Of a stretch of 64,000 nt of DNA, positions 1-10,003 are shown in pieces; position 1 is the first letter of the stretch, and each line of letters starts with the position of its first letter. The stretch covers positions 61,326,382 through 61,390,381 of the forward strand of contig CM060322.1 of assembly GCA_030674155.1 (NCBI GenBank), in the 5' to 3' direction. This stretch comes from Stramonita haemastoma. Its lineage: Eukaryota > Mollusca > Gastropoda > Neogastropoda > Muricidae. The notes under the pieces are model-generated. The model was not told the origin of the DNA, searched no databases, and saw only the letters and a program-made list of their open reading frames with translations. Position numbers and translations under genes: made by a program.

Positions 1-338
1 CTGGATGAGGGACACCATGAGAACCGCCATCAGTTCCCTCTCCCACAAAACACTGCTGGTTCAGAGAAGGCAGCAAGAAGGAAAGGGGAAAAGGTCATCC
101 TCCCAGCTGCCCCCCAATCATGTGGCGTTTGTCCTTTCCCTGCCTTCTCCCCTGCCTGGCTCCTCTTCTCTTCACTTTACCACCCGACATTGCCACAGAG
201 GAGGGAGCTGGAGGAAGAGGACCAAACACTGCAGCAGCAACTACTTCTGCAGCAGCAATTGGGAGTGCATTACCCAAATATAACCACAAGGAGGGCATGA
301 TATGCAGGCAATGCAACTGTCTCCGTGACACTTGTCAG
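1..338. other. Left flank of the viral array, unassigned
   Basis: No similarity to the parvovirus-like units is visible before about base 339. Frame 1 is open from base 1 to a stop near 300 and encodes a Gln/Glu-rich stretch at its end, which could be a host exon fragment or chance. Another open frame (120-368) runs in phase into the VP remnant; its hydrophobic start looks signal-peptide-like but has no further support. I do not recognise a function. Confidence 0.3.
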
Positions 339-1067
339 TGGACAGTTAGTAAAGACTTTACTACTTAGTGGGCAGATGACCAACAAACTAGTTCATTACC
401 AGTATGTCACTTACAACTACCGACAAACTACGGGAAAAGAGCTAGAGGGAAGTTATCACACATACCTTTTCAAATGCAACCACAGGAGGCTGTGCAGTGG
501 CTAGATAGCGAAGACCTTGCCTTCGGTATCGGTGAAGGCTACTCATCATCTTGGACAAATCCTAATCCAGGAAGATGGCACGTGCTGGCAAAATATCCCG
601 ACAAAACAGATGTCACAAAAAATAAGGTTCCCAACGAACCAAAAGTCAGCAGTCTGTATAACATATCTGCTGTCTGTCCATATGGCGTAGAATACATCAA
701 CACAGAGTTGAATCAAGACTGCGCAAGCACGCCACCATTTGTAGCACTCAGATTACTTCCACTACACGGAAAGGAGCATCCCATTGAGCTGACAGCCTGT
801 ATATGGGTGAAATGCTGGAGTAAATATGAATTCAGATATCCTGGCATGGAATTTGTCACGCCAATGATACCATACCAACACATGCCAGCAACAGTACAAG
901 ATAAATATCCTGCAGATATACTCTACTGTGGAGCATACTTTGATTGGCTTAACCCCTCTCATCTGTATGAACCAGGTACGCGGATGCAGTACCTCGATAG
1001 AAACCCTGAAGGTCCCGTACCCAGCGGTAGCAAACGCAAGAAGCCGGCAAACGAAAGTAACCAATAA
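339..1067 (+). pseudogene. Unit A: 5'-truncated parvovirus-like capsid (VP) gene
   Basis: This is the C-terminal ~60% of the VP protein seen in full in units B and C; the first ~160 codons are missing, replaced by the left flank. In phase it has a nonsense codon TAG at 366-368 where the other units have a Gln codon, then stays open to TAA at 1065-1067. The visible part keeps the late capsid strands, with the block PPFVALRLLPL that corresponds in position to the conserved PP-x-hydrophobic block near the C terminus of parvovirus capsid proteins, and ends in a short basic tail (GSKRKK). The last A of its stop codon is the first base of the ORF2 start. It is a decayed copy; the assignment rests on alignment with the other units and on general parvovirus capsid features, not on a database search. 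Confidence 0.75.
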
Positions 1068-2608
1068 TGACATCACAATTCCCACTAGGATTACAAGTGT
1101 ATCATTGCGAATTCGCAGTTACACGAAACACATATCAACCGCATGGCACTCGAAATTACTATGGGATAGGGTGGAGAAAACAACCTAGCAGACATGACAA
1201 TGACGAAACTTGGCTAATACAGGAAATGCGATACAGCAGGGTACATATGCCTAGTCCAGACAATGATACACCAGCAATATACTACTACATAATCAACCCT
1301 ACCAGGGATGGAATAGCATCACATGATGATCTAGAACTTATACTTAGAGCAAACTTAGGAACACCACCTACTTCAAACATGTGTTTCTTAGCCATAACAC
1401 ATCGTCACATCTACTTACCAGACATGGTCATAAACCTACAACCAGACAACAGACCGTACATGATACTCAACCTCTCAGAAGAACAACCTCCAAAAGATAC
1501 AATGCACTATGTAGGTAATTCAGTGATGACAAACGTAAGTACGTTAGACGTATCACAAGACAGAGAACGGACATACGTAGACGAGACATGGACAGTGGCA
1601 CTCCCCCTCCGAGCAGGTCAACCAGCAAACGTAGCAAGAAGTGAAACATTTGCTCTCCACCTTGAACTGTACAGGTGGTCAACATCACCACTTATGAGGC
1701 TAGCAGATATGGACAAATTCCAACCATTTGATGGATACACTCCTATTATAGGGGGTATCAAAAAGAAAGTTCTGAATAAAGGAATCATAGACGCAATACA
1801 ACGTCTGAAACAGAAGACAAACTCGTTCGCTGCTTGGCAGACGCAGTACAAAGCAAAAGTAGACGGGAATGAGGCAGATATAGGGCAACTGAACAGTAAC
1901 ATAAACGCGCTGCAGGCGTGGAAGACACAGTATAAGCCGAAGATAGATGGCCATGAAATCAGTATCGGTCAATTGGACCACATCAAAATTCTGCAGAGTG
2001 AATTACACACACACACTGGTGCACTGTTTCCTCAGACTATTGATGAACTCAAAAGTCTCATAAATGCTATGATAGACATACGTGCATCACCAGCAGTGCA
2101 GGAGGTATAAAAAAAAGTAACCGCTATGGAAACAGCATCTAAGGCTATCACAAAAACTGTTCAAGTGCTTCAAGCGGCTGTTAGCGCTGCGGGAGGGGAC
2201 CTCAGTGGCCTACCGACCCTGGTGGAGGCGGGGGAGTACATACTTGACACTGCCATACGGTTCTACAACTGGCTGAAAGACTCTTACGAGATAATTGACC
2301 CATACAAATATCCTGGTGATGTAGGATGGACAACGGTGACCCCTGGGACGCCCTCTGGAGAACCGGCAGTCCCCAGCAACCGCGTCCGGCGGTCCGCCAG
2401 ACCACGCAACAGGCCGGCCCAAGTGCAGCCGCGCAGACCTACTGGTATCACGCCATCTTACGGCCGCACTCCCCGAGTGACCCCAAAGCCAGCATCCAGC
2501 TCGGCAAGACCCTCTCCCCCACCTACCTCACCCCCCAAGAAACAATTGCTGATGGAAAGGGAGGGGTCAAGCGATCAAAAGATGGACGTCCCTTCACCAG
2601 ATATTTAG
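1067..2608 (+). pseudogene. Unit A: ORF2 (unrecognised viral protein), one nonsense codon
   Basis: Same protein as the intact ORF2 of unit C. The frame runs from ATG 1067 and is interrupted once by TAA at 2108-2110, where unit D has a Gln codon; the same frame reopens and continues to 2608. The tail differs from unit C after the SPPKK block because small indels shift the end. The N-terminal half looks beta-rich, the middle is heptad-like and Gln/Lys-rich, and the C-terminal third has a conserved Ala/Gly-rich then hydrophobic segment (AAGGDLSGLP...) before a Pro/Arg-rich tail. Its last part overlaps the NS1 start in another frame. Function unknown. Confidence 0.7.
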
Positions 2609-2703
2609 ACGACCCACAACAGTACGCTCACTGCCAAGTGGTCTACACGCCAGAATGTCTACTCAACATTACCCCAAGACATTAAAAAAGTCAATAACGC
2701 CAT
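2326..2703 (+). pseudogene. Unit A: NS1 fragment, truncated after ~120 codons
   Basis: The frame opening at ATG 2326 matches the N terminus of NS1 in units B and C (LGKTLSPTYLTPQE, then a KxGR-x-FTRYLDDP block). Indels near 2625-2650 throw it out of frame, and similarity stops at about 2703 inside the stretch that in B and C precedes the HUH motif. Everything downstream (nuclease core, helicase, small 3' ORF) is absent and replaced by junction repeats. The copy cannot encode a replication protein. Confidence 0.7.
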
Positions 2704-3144
2704 CGCGGACACGCAGGCCGCCCCGTGACCTTGACCTAATTAAGTGATCTAATTACCGAGTTGACCTAATCAACCGATCTAATTACCGAATCGACCTAAT
2801 TGACCGACCAAATTACCCGACCTTGACCTAGTTAATTTGACCTAATTAAGTGACCTATTACGTGACCTTGACCTGATTAACGATTGACCTTGGTACCTGT
2901 CACCTTGTACTGACCCAGTGCGCTTGCACCAAGTGCAATTGCGCATAATGTGACCTAATTAAGTGGTCTTAATCTAATTAATGTATTTGACCTACTTAAC
3001 GATTGACCATGGTACCATGACCCTTGCACTGGCCCAGTTACCGGGAAATCAATGACCTTGACCTAATTGAGTGACCTAATTAGATGCCTTGACCAAAGTA
3101 AGTGACCCATTAACTGGTCGTATTTGGTCGACCTTGACCAACTA

Positions 3145-3504
3145 AGTTACCCGATTTTCAGGTAACTGGGTCAGTACAAGGGTTAAGGTACCAAGGTCAC
3201 CTTGACTTAACTTAACTTAACTTGACTTAACTAGGCGCATGGGCGAAGCCCTTTCGCGCCCGGACACGCAGGCCGCCCCAAGACCTTGAACGTGACCTAA
3301 TTAAGTGACCTAATTAACTTGACCTAATTAACCAGCCTTGACCTAATTAACTTGACCTAATTAACTTGACCTAATTAACTTGACCTAATTAACTTGACCT
3401 AATTAACTTGGTCTACTAACCTTGACTACTAACCTTGACCTAATTAATTTCGGCCTTGGTACCATGAGCGTTGTACCGTCCAGTTACCTGAAAATCAGGT
3501 AACT
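3145..3504. repeat. Imperfect long inverted repeat at the A/B junction
   Basis: The left arm (3145-3199) is the same ~55-base sequence that forms a perfect hairpin at the C/D junction; the right arm (about 3451-3504) is its reverse complement with roughly ten mismatches. Instead of a short loop, ~250 bases of GC-rich palindrome and TGACCTAATTA repeats lie between the arms. Each arm also contains a small internal palindrome around AGTTACC/GGTAACT. This resembles a degraded viral terminal repeat. Confidence 0.65.
3237..3280. other. GC-rich palindromic element between the inverted arms
   Basis: A short island with very different composition from the AT-rich array around it. It contains GGGCGAAGCC...TTCGCGCCC, which can pair with itself, followed by the repeated word also found near 2707. 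In parvoviruses the tips of terminal hairpins often carry small GC-rich palindromes, so this could be a remnant of a hairpin tip; that is inference. Confidence 0.4.
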
Positions 3505-3589
3505 GATTCATCAGGTCCGGCCATCTTTGACCTAATTGGGTACAACTTAGGGTACAACAACATCATAGGTTGCACCGATATAGGTCAAT

Positions 3590-3830
3590 GACGTCATCGA
3601 TATGTCACCATGATCTCATGTCAGCACTTAATTAGGTCACGCGTCAGCACTATAAATAGAATAACGGTCGCTGAGTCAGCAAAATTCAAATCTTATGACG
3701 TCACGTGACCTCGACCAATCAGAAGCCTGACCTTATGACGTAGATGGGACGAATCTATTTCAACCAATCAGCGATCACTACATGGACTCGTCCGAACTCA
3801 CTATAATGGAACTCACTATAAATACCGACG
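3590..3830 (+). promoter_or_regulatory. Unit B promoter region, two TATA boxes
   Basis: TATAAATA occurs at 3651-3658 and again at 3817-3824, ~165 bases apart, both upstream of VP. Between them lie an 11-bp palindrome GCTGAGTCAGC (3670-3680, AP-1/Maf-type), a CRE-like TGACGTCA (3696-3703) overlapping the E-box CACGTG (3702-3707), and CCAAT motifs at 3715 and 3764. Units C and D keep nearly the same order of sites. This is a strong RNA polymerase II promoter layout; paired promoters are common in parvoviruses. Confidence 0.75.
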
Positions 3831-4030
3831 CGATTCCCGCCAAGCACCACTCTACTCACTACTGGCCACGGGAGTACGCCCGAAGAGACTTTTTACGGAG
3901 AACGTTTTAGTGAACCGGTTTTATATGTGACTGTGAAAAAAAACAAAAAACAATTCACTGGACTTATGAGCTGTTGAAGAAGTTCTGTTTCGAAGGAATA
4001 GCAGCCAAAAGGAAATACCGGACAAACGAA

Positions 4031-4039
4031 AAGGTAAAG
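4031..4039 (+). promoter_or_regulatory. Unit B: candidate 5' splice site before VP
   Basis: AAG|GTAAAG with the GT at 4034-4035 lies 15 bases upstream of the VP ATG. The same position holds GAG|GTAAGG in units C and D. Its conservation suggests that unspliced RNA gives VP and spliced RNA gives a downstream product. No acceptor could be assigned by eye. Confidence 0.5.
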
Positions 4040-4049
4040 AAACTTATTC

Positions 4050-5254
4050 ATGGCTTCTGGCGCTAGCGGTGGTGGTGCGGCTACCACCAATTCACAATAC
4101 GTATCCGGCAATTTACTAGAACACAGTAACGTCGGAGCGAACAAACCGTTCCATAGCTCGACCAAAACTGCATACTTTCAAAGAACGTGGCAGTGGCATG
4201 TACAAAGTCACAGCTCGGCGCCTCACTACGTTGCTCAAGTGCAACAAGTGCAGGACGGTTTTCAAACTGTACCATACACAAACCCAAGAGCAAGTATTCA
4301 CGCATCAGAATGGTACAGAATGGCGAATAACGCTAGCGCATACAAGCACATTGGAATGGGCTTCACAATCGAAAAAATACAATTGATGGAAGAAAGAATA
4401 CAGCACACGGCCGGAACAACAATTATCAGTAGCACACAGGCGCATAACACCACACTCATGGCTCTGAAAGATAACAGAACACGATGGGGTATGGCTATGG
4501 TAAACGAACAAGGCAAACGTCATTGGACTATAAGTAAAGAATTTACAACACAGTGGGCGGATGATCAACAATCTAGCACATTGCCAGTTTGTCACTTACA
4601 ATTGCCCATGAACTATTCGAGAAGACACAAAGGAAGACTGACACACATACCTTTCACACTGGAACCTCAAGAAGCTGTTCAGTGGCTCGATAGCGAAGAC
4701 TTAACCTTCGGTATCGGAGAAGGGTACTCATCCTCTTGGACGAATCCAAATCAGGGAAGATGGCACGCGTTGGCCAGATACCCTGACAAAACGACTGTGA
4801 CCAAAAACAAAGAACCGAACCAACCGAAAATCACCAGTCTATACAATATGTCAGCAATCTGCCCATACGAGTAGAATACAACATAAATACAGAAATCAAC
4901 CAAGACTGCGCAAACATGCCACCCTTTGTAGCACTCAGACTGTTACCGCTACACGGAAAAGATCACCCCATAGAACTCACAGCATGCATCTGGGTGAAGT
5001 GCTGGAGCAAATATGAGTTCAAATACCCCGGCATGGAATTTGTCACACCCATGGTGCCATACCAACCAATGCCCACAAGCGTAATTGATAAATACCCAGC
5101 AGACATCATACACACAGGAGCCTACTTTGACTGGCTTAACCCCTCTCATCTCTATGAACCAGGTACGCGCATGCAGTATCTGGACAGGAACCCCGAAGGG
5201 CCTGAACCAAGCGGAAGCAAACGCAAGAAGCCTTCAGAACCCAACGAACAATAA
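4050..5254 (+). pseudogene. Unit B: parvovirus-like capsid (VP), one frameshift
   Basis: Starts at ATG 4050 with a Gly-rich N terminus (residues ~3-12), as in parvovirus capsid proteins that carry a Gly-rich stretch before the jelly roll. Residues ~70-100 (VPYTNPRASIHASEWYRM) sit where parvovirus capsids have their S-P-x-(D/E)-W block, followed by a GFTIEKIQ strand. The C-terminal PPFVALRLLPL block and basic tail GSKRKK are also present. Compared with unit C a single G is missing near 4868-4870, producing TAG at 4872-4874; the rest is open in another frame to 5254. Expected length is ~400 aa, about that of the core capsid protein of small parvoviruses. Stop and ORF2 start overlap as TAATG. 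Assignment to a parvovirus capsid is by motif and context. Confidence 0.75.
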
Positions 5255-6781
5255 TGACATCACAGTTCCCACTAGGACTGCAAGTCCACCACTGCCAATT
5301 TGCAATAACACGAAACACGTACCAACCTCACGGTACCAGACACTACTACTCGGTAGCCTGGAGAAATCAACCTAGCATAAACCACGACGACATATGGGTA
5401 ATACAAGAAATACGATTCTCAAGAATACGACTGCCACAACCAGAGGGTTCAGGATTCACACCACCCACACCAAGATACTACTACTTACACGAACCAACGG
5501 GACTAGGCATACAATCTGACGACAACAGAAACCTATTATGCAGACCGAATTTAGGAACGGCACCCGCAACAAACATGTGCTTCTTATCAATTACGCACAA
5601 ACACATATACTTACCAGACGCAGTCATCAACCTACAACCGGACACCAGACCATACACGATATCAATCTATCAGAAGAACAACCCCCACAAAACACGATGC
5701 ACTACGTAGGTAATTCGATTGTGACGAACGTAAACACGATAGACGTATCACGAGACAGAGAACGGACATACGTAGACGAAACATGGACAGTGGGACTCCC
5801 CCTCCGAGCGGGTCAACCCGAACTAGTGGCCAAAACGGAAACATTCACGCTCCACCTCGAACTGTACAGGTGGTCGACATCACCATTGATGAAACTAGCC
5901 GACATGTCAAAATTTCAACCGTTCGAAGGATACGCTCCAATCATAGGAGGTGTCAAAAAGAAAGTTCTCAATAAGGGAATCACTGACGCCATACAACGTC
6001 TCAAACAAAAGACAAACAACTTCGCAACATGGCAAACACAATACAAAGCGAAAGTAGACGGAAATGAGTCGGACATAGGCCAACTCAATACAAATCTGAA
6101 CGCGGTGAAGGCTTGGCAACAAAAATACCAGCCCAAAATCGACAATCACGAAATCAACATCGCTCAACTAGACACCAAGATCAAAACACTGCAGTCCGAA
6201 CTCCATACGCACACTGGCGCGAATTATCCGCAAACAATAGAAGAACTCAAACAACTCGTCAACGCCATGATAGACATACGCAAAACACCCACGGATCAGA
6301 ACATTCAACAAAAACTAACCGCTATGGAAACAACCACCAAAGCTATCACAAAAACAATACAAGTCCTCCAAGCCGCAATTAGCGCAGCGGGAGGGGACCT
6401 TAGTGGCCTACCGACCCTCGTCGAGGCGGGGGAGTACATACTTGACACAGCCATACGATTCTACAACTGGTTGACAGACTCTTACGAGACAATAGACCCT
6501 TACAAATATCCTGGTGATGTAGGATGGACAACGGTGCAGCCTGGGACTCCCTCTGGGACACCGGCAGCCCCCAGAAACCGCCGACGGAGGCACGCCCAGC
6601 CGCCCAACAGACGACCTCCGACCTCCGGTGCAACGCCAATCTATTGGAATCTCGCCATCATCAGGCCAGCCTCGCCGAGCGGTCCGAAGGCCTCCGTACA
6701 GCTCGGGAAGACCCTCAGCCCAACTTACCTCACACCTCAAGAAAACATCCCCGACGGAAAAGGAGGTGTAAAACGGGCTAA
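5254..6781 (+). pseudogene. Unit B: ORF2, frameshifted
   Basis: Begins at ATG 5254, sharing one base with the VP stop. A one-base deletion near 5663 moves the reading frame; after it the ORF2 frame is open through the coiled-coil region (about 5960-6300) and the conserved C-terminal segment. A further length change of +7 near 6620 merges this frame with that of NS1, so a long chimeric open frame to 7457 appears here that is not present in unit C. The original ORF2 end corresponds to about 6781. Function unrecognised. Confidence 0.65.
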
Positions 6782-8913
6782 AGACGGGAGGGCATTCACA
6801 AGATACTTAGATGACCCAAACCAATATGATAAGACTCTCACAACAAAATGGAGCACCAGGCAAAACATATACAGTACATTGCCACAGGACATTAAAAAAC
6901 TCAATAACGCCATCAAACACATGTCAAACGACGAAACAACACACATGATGCTTGTATACCATGTGCCCATGAAACACCACTATACGCCAGACACTGTGGA
7001 CGAATGCGTCAACGGACCAATACCTCACCTCCACATGGTCTACGGATCAGGAGTCTCAACCAAATTGAGTCACATACCGACCTACAGGTCCCTTGCCAGA
7101 GCGGCCAAACAGGCAAACTTCGTGACATACACGAAGAAATGTACATACCTCCCAGGCCTAGTCAGTTACATGAAGAAAGACGGATATACAATGATGGGAA
7201 CCAACAGCACCATCATAGGCCGCGAGTACAGACACGCCATACCGGGAGGGCAAATCCGAGGACTAGAGAAGGATACTCCAGAGGTAGCCTCTGAGGCAAC
7301 CCCACACGGCGTGGGGGGATTCGAAGTCGTAGACTCTCCGCTTCGAGCGGTGGTCCGACAACAGATCCCTTCAGTAAAGCCACTGATTCCGTTGATGGCG
7401 ATCAACAGGAAGATCAAATACCGGAAGAAACCGATCCATTTGCAGAAGCCCCAGTGAGATCCAGAATCCAAGGCAAAAGGACCCTAACGTTCACGGGGGA
7501 AGACCCTCAAGTACACTTTGAGGGTCCGAAACCCAAAAAACCAAAACTACTGACAAAAGTGGAAGCGATCCCAGTTGCTGAGAAACTAATCGAACTCGCA
7601 GACGCGAGCAATGACAAACATGTAATACGCTATGTCATGAACCACAGGGAAGAAACAGACACCCTAATAAGCAGGCCAGATCTGCCTTCAGGAACTGTGC
7701 TCGGACAATTCCAACATATCTACCATGCAGGGTACTGGAAAGAGATTTCAAACAAAATATACGCCATGAGAGCGGAACAACCATGCCAGTACCCTAACGT
7801 ACTAGAGTGGTTAGACGGCCAACAGCCACTCCCAGAAATTGACGGACGAAGACTGCTACCCCAAAAGAGTCAGCCGTAAACTGGTGGAGGTGGTGTCACC
7901 AGATGGGACTCGAACCGAAAAGAACCACGTGCATGATACTAGACTTAATGCACAAAAACGACCCCAGAAGAAATTGTGTCGTGTTTGAGGGGCCCACGAC
8001 AGCAGGGAAATCATACTGGACGAGTGAACCTTTCAAGTCACTATACGATCTCAACAAGCATGTAGGCTTCACAACCAACTCAGAACAATTCGGGTTCATG
8101 GGTTGCGCAAACAAGCTTATCATCCTCGTGGACGAAAATAACATGAGTCCAACGAATGTCAGCACCTACAAAAGCGTCATGCGCGGCAACTTAACGCAAG
8201 TAGAGGTAAAAAACAAACCACCAATCAACCTAGACAAGACATTCATGCTGATGAACAGCAACAGGCCCCTGACCTTCGGACTTTCAGGGCCTGAAGCCGC
8301 AGCAGTACGCGAGAGGGTGCATCACTTCATGCTGCACCCTGAAGACATAAAGAGCACGCGAGAGATGCTCAAGGGGGCCAATCATCCGAACCCCAAGATG
8401 TGGGTGTGGCTCAACTACTGGATGTATGACGAAGACGACTTCAACATCTGTCGCGCCACAAACTGGGCAGACGACCCAAGTCTGTACGACTTCTGTGCAG
8501 ACCTACTAGAAGCAGAAATGCTAGTAGAATGGAGTGCTCTCAACAACACAGAGTACTGGACGGCTGACTCGATGGGGGAAAGTACGACACAGACAGACTT
8601 ACCGGACGACCTTCAAGGGATCGTACTCGAGGATCTGACAAAAGACCCGTTCACAAACACCTACCGGCCGGAGGTGGTGGACATATCAGATGATGACAAT
8701 ATCATACCAGAAAGTCCACTGGACGGGGAACAAAATCTATTCCCAGAAGAAGAAGAAGAAGAAAATCCAAAAACAGCGCCAAACACACCATTGGCAGCGA
8801 CAAAACAACCCACCCTCCTACAAATGTGGGGAAAAACCAAAAAAAGACTTCAGTTCCCAAAAGAACAGAAGCAATACAAAACATGCGCTGGACCGAGCAC
8901 AGACCTGGACTGA
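6524..8913 (+). pseudogene. Unit B: NS1-like replication protein, three frameshifts
   Basis: Homologous along its length to NS1 of unit C. Starts at ATG 6524 inside ORF2. Frame changes lie near 6620, 7335-7365 and 7855. Visible parts: HUH nuclease motif (PHLHMVY at about 7024-7044), a following Lys/Tyr motif (TYLPGLVSYMKK, about 7144-7180), and an SF3 helicase with Walker A GPTTAGKS (about 7990-8013), Walker B IILVDEN and a sensor-type strand ending in NSNRP. The C terminus has an acidic run of Glu and ends at TGA 8911-8913. In the family this protein nicks and unwinds the viral DNA at the terminal repeats in the nucleus. The breaks make this copy non-functional. Confidence 0.8.
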
Positions 8914-9228
8914 CTGGCAGGGTGCACAACCCATGACGTGTCATGGGTGCAACTGCTCAATGACAAAATGAAAGGCAAACCATACGTATTTGAACATGCC
9001 CGAGATATGTACATATGTAAATATGAATATAAGTCGCATTACATGTTGGATACTCAAGTTATGAGTGAATTTGACTATTTTTGTACATATGATATGCATA
9101 AATGTTTTGGAACTTTTCTAGATGATGATGAATTAGACATTTATATAAGAGCGATCATTGATGGATATATCATTGCAGACAGTCGTCCAGTTCACACACT
9201 CGGACAGACTGGAATCAACAACTTGTAG
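8914..9228 (+). CDS. Unit B: small ORF in phase behind the NS1 UGA
   Basis: The frame of NS1 continues open for 104 codons after its TGA, with no ATG until 8968. The first ~16 codons after the stop are almost identical in unit C, and the rest is well conserved (LDTQVMSEFDYF, IDGYIIADS), acidic and Tyr-rich. It ends at TAG 9226-9228, ~11 codons earlier than in unit C, so this copy is shortened. It could be reached by stop-codon readthrough, by splicing, or by internal initiation at 8968. I recognise no domain. Confidence 0.5.
   Translation: MAGCTTHDVSWVQLLNDKMKGKPYVFEHARDMYICKYEYKSHYMLDTQVMSEFDYFCTYDMHKCFGTFLDDDELDIYIRAIIDGYIIADSRPVHTLGQTGINNL
8929..8948 (+). other. Conserved stem-loop after the NS1 stop (unit B)
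   Basis: ACCCATGA (8929-8936) pairs perfectly with TCATGGGT (8941-8948) around the loop CGTG, 15 bases after the TGA. Unit C has the same stem with loop CGTT. A structure at this distance behind UGA-CUG could stimulate readthrough; this is inference. Confidence 0.5.
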
Positions 9229-9256
9229 AATGGAATGAATGCCAATTGCAAAACGT

Positions 9257-9276
9257 AATAAAAGGGGTTAGTCCCC
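9257..9276 (+). terminator. Unit B poly(A) signal and small hairpin
   Basis: AATAAA at 9257-9262 is followed directly by GGGGTTAGTCCCC (9264-9276), a short stem. The same pair occurs at the end of unit C, so this marks the 3' end of the unit's transcripts. Confidence 0.7.
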
Positions 9277-9584
9277 CAAAGGTGGACGGGCTGTCTGACA
9301 TTATTTAAAAAATATGCCAGCAGCACGTGACCCCCTTTGGGTGCAACCACCAATACTACTTGTACCGAAGACCAAGCAAGGCAGCCAGACCTGATGACTC
9401 GATGTTGTACATCGCTACAGTACAAGACACAAGGTACGTAACAAGAGATTTGAAAACAGAAAAACAAATCTGTTGGGCGGACTGGGGATTGGGCGCTTCA
9501 AGAAATCAAAAACGCCAAAAAAAGCGTACTGTACGGGGGTCGTTAGTTATACCCCCTGTAAGTAACTAGGTCACTAGGTCAGTG
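9277..9584 (+). other. Unit B-specific segment between poly(A) signal and next promoter
   Basis: About 300 bases found only at the B/C junction, where the repeat array and long hairpin of the other junctions are missing. It has an open frame (9327-9569, GTG start, 80 codons, Arg/Lys-rich C terminus) with no recognised similarity, an inverted repeat CCCAAAGG/CCTTTGGG (about 9275 and 9333), and a GGGGG...CCCCC palindrome near 9535-9560. It may be terminal viral sequence of a different lineage or an unrelated insertion. Confidence 0.35.
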
Positions 9585-9790
9585 TGCTTAATTAGGTCAA
9601 GCGTAAGCACTATAAATAGAATAACGGTCACTGAGTCAGCATTATTCAAATATTTTCCCGCCATATGACGTCATCTGACCTCGACCAATCAGAAGCCTGA
9701 CCTTATGACGTAGATTGGACGAGTCCACTTTTAGCCAATCAGCGCTCAGTAGGTGGTATCGCCCGAATTACACTATAAATACTGGCGCGG
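9585..9790 (+). promoter_or_regulatory. Unit C promoter region, two TATA boxes
   Basis: TATAAATA at 9611-9618 and 9774-9781, with TGAGTCAGC just after the first box, TGACGTCA near 9666, and CCAAT motifs near 9685 and 9735. The order and spacing match unit B. A TAATTAGGTCA copy sits just upstream (about 9590). Confidence 0.75.
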
Positions 9791-9978
9791 ATCCCGCCAA
9801 CGCACCACTCTTCACTCAACTGTTCAGGACAACACGATCCTAGCGTCTTTTTGTGGCGGTTACCGCTACATTTCAGTGCAGCGTTTTGTTTGTGCTAAAA
9901 AAGAAAACTATTCACTGGAATTAAGTGGTGATTGTGCTTATTTTCGAAAGGATTAGCAGCCACTGGATATACTTTGTA

Positions 9979-9992
9979 TGTCACGAGGTAAG
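9979..9992 (+). promoter_or_regulatory. Unit C: ATG mini-exon and 5' splice site
   Basis: ATGTCACGAG|GTAAGG: an ATG followed after three codons and one base by a good 5' splice site (GT at 9988-9989). Unit D has the same arrangement (ATGTCAGGAG|GTAAGG). It could supply the start codon of a spliced downstream protein. Confidence 0.45.
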
Positions 9993-10003
9993 GGAACTTT
10001 TTT

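Larger units (their letters stand above)
2706..3600. repeat. A/B junction: TGACCTAATTA repeat array
   Basis: About 900 bases without a gene, dominated by direct copies of TGACCTAATTA(A/G) and variants. The densest part is 3290-3445, where TTGACCTAATTAAC repeats at 14-bp spacing. Read on the other strand the unit is TAATTAGGTCA, a nuclear-receptor half-site with an AT-rich 5' extension. A 19-base GC-rich word (CGGACACGCAGGCCGCCCC) occurs twice, near 2707 and 3261. The same arrangement occurs at the C/D junction but not at B/C. It may be a viral terminal region with repeated replication-protein or transcription-factor sites. Confidence 0.75.

Noticed and set aside
120..368. Open frame with a signal-peptide-like start fused to the VP remnant
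   Set aside because: Only the last ~10 codons are viral; the hydrophobic start has no conserved partner and is probably a chance frame in flank DNA.
5538..7457. Single 639-codon open frame that would join ORF2 and NS1 in unit B
   Set aside because: Created by a one-base deletion near 5663 and a 7-base length change near 6620; in unit C the two genes are in different frames and overlap.
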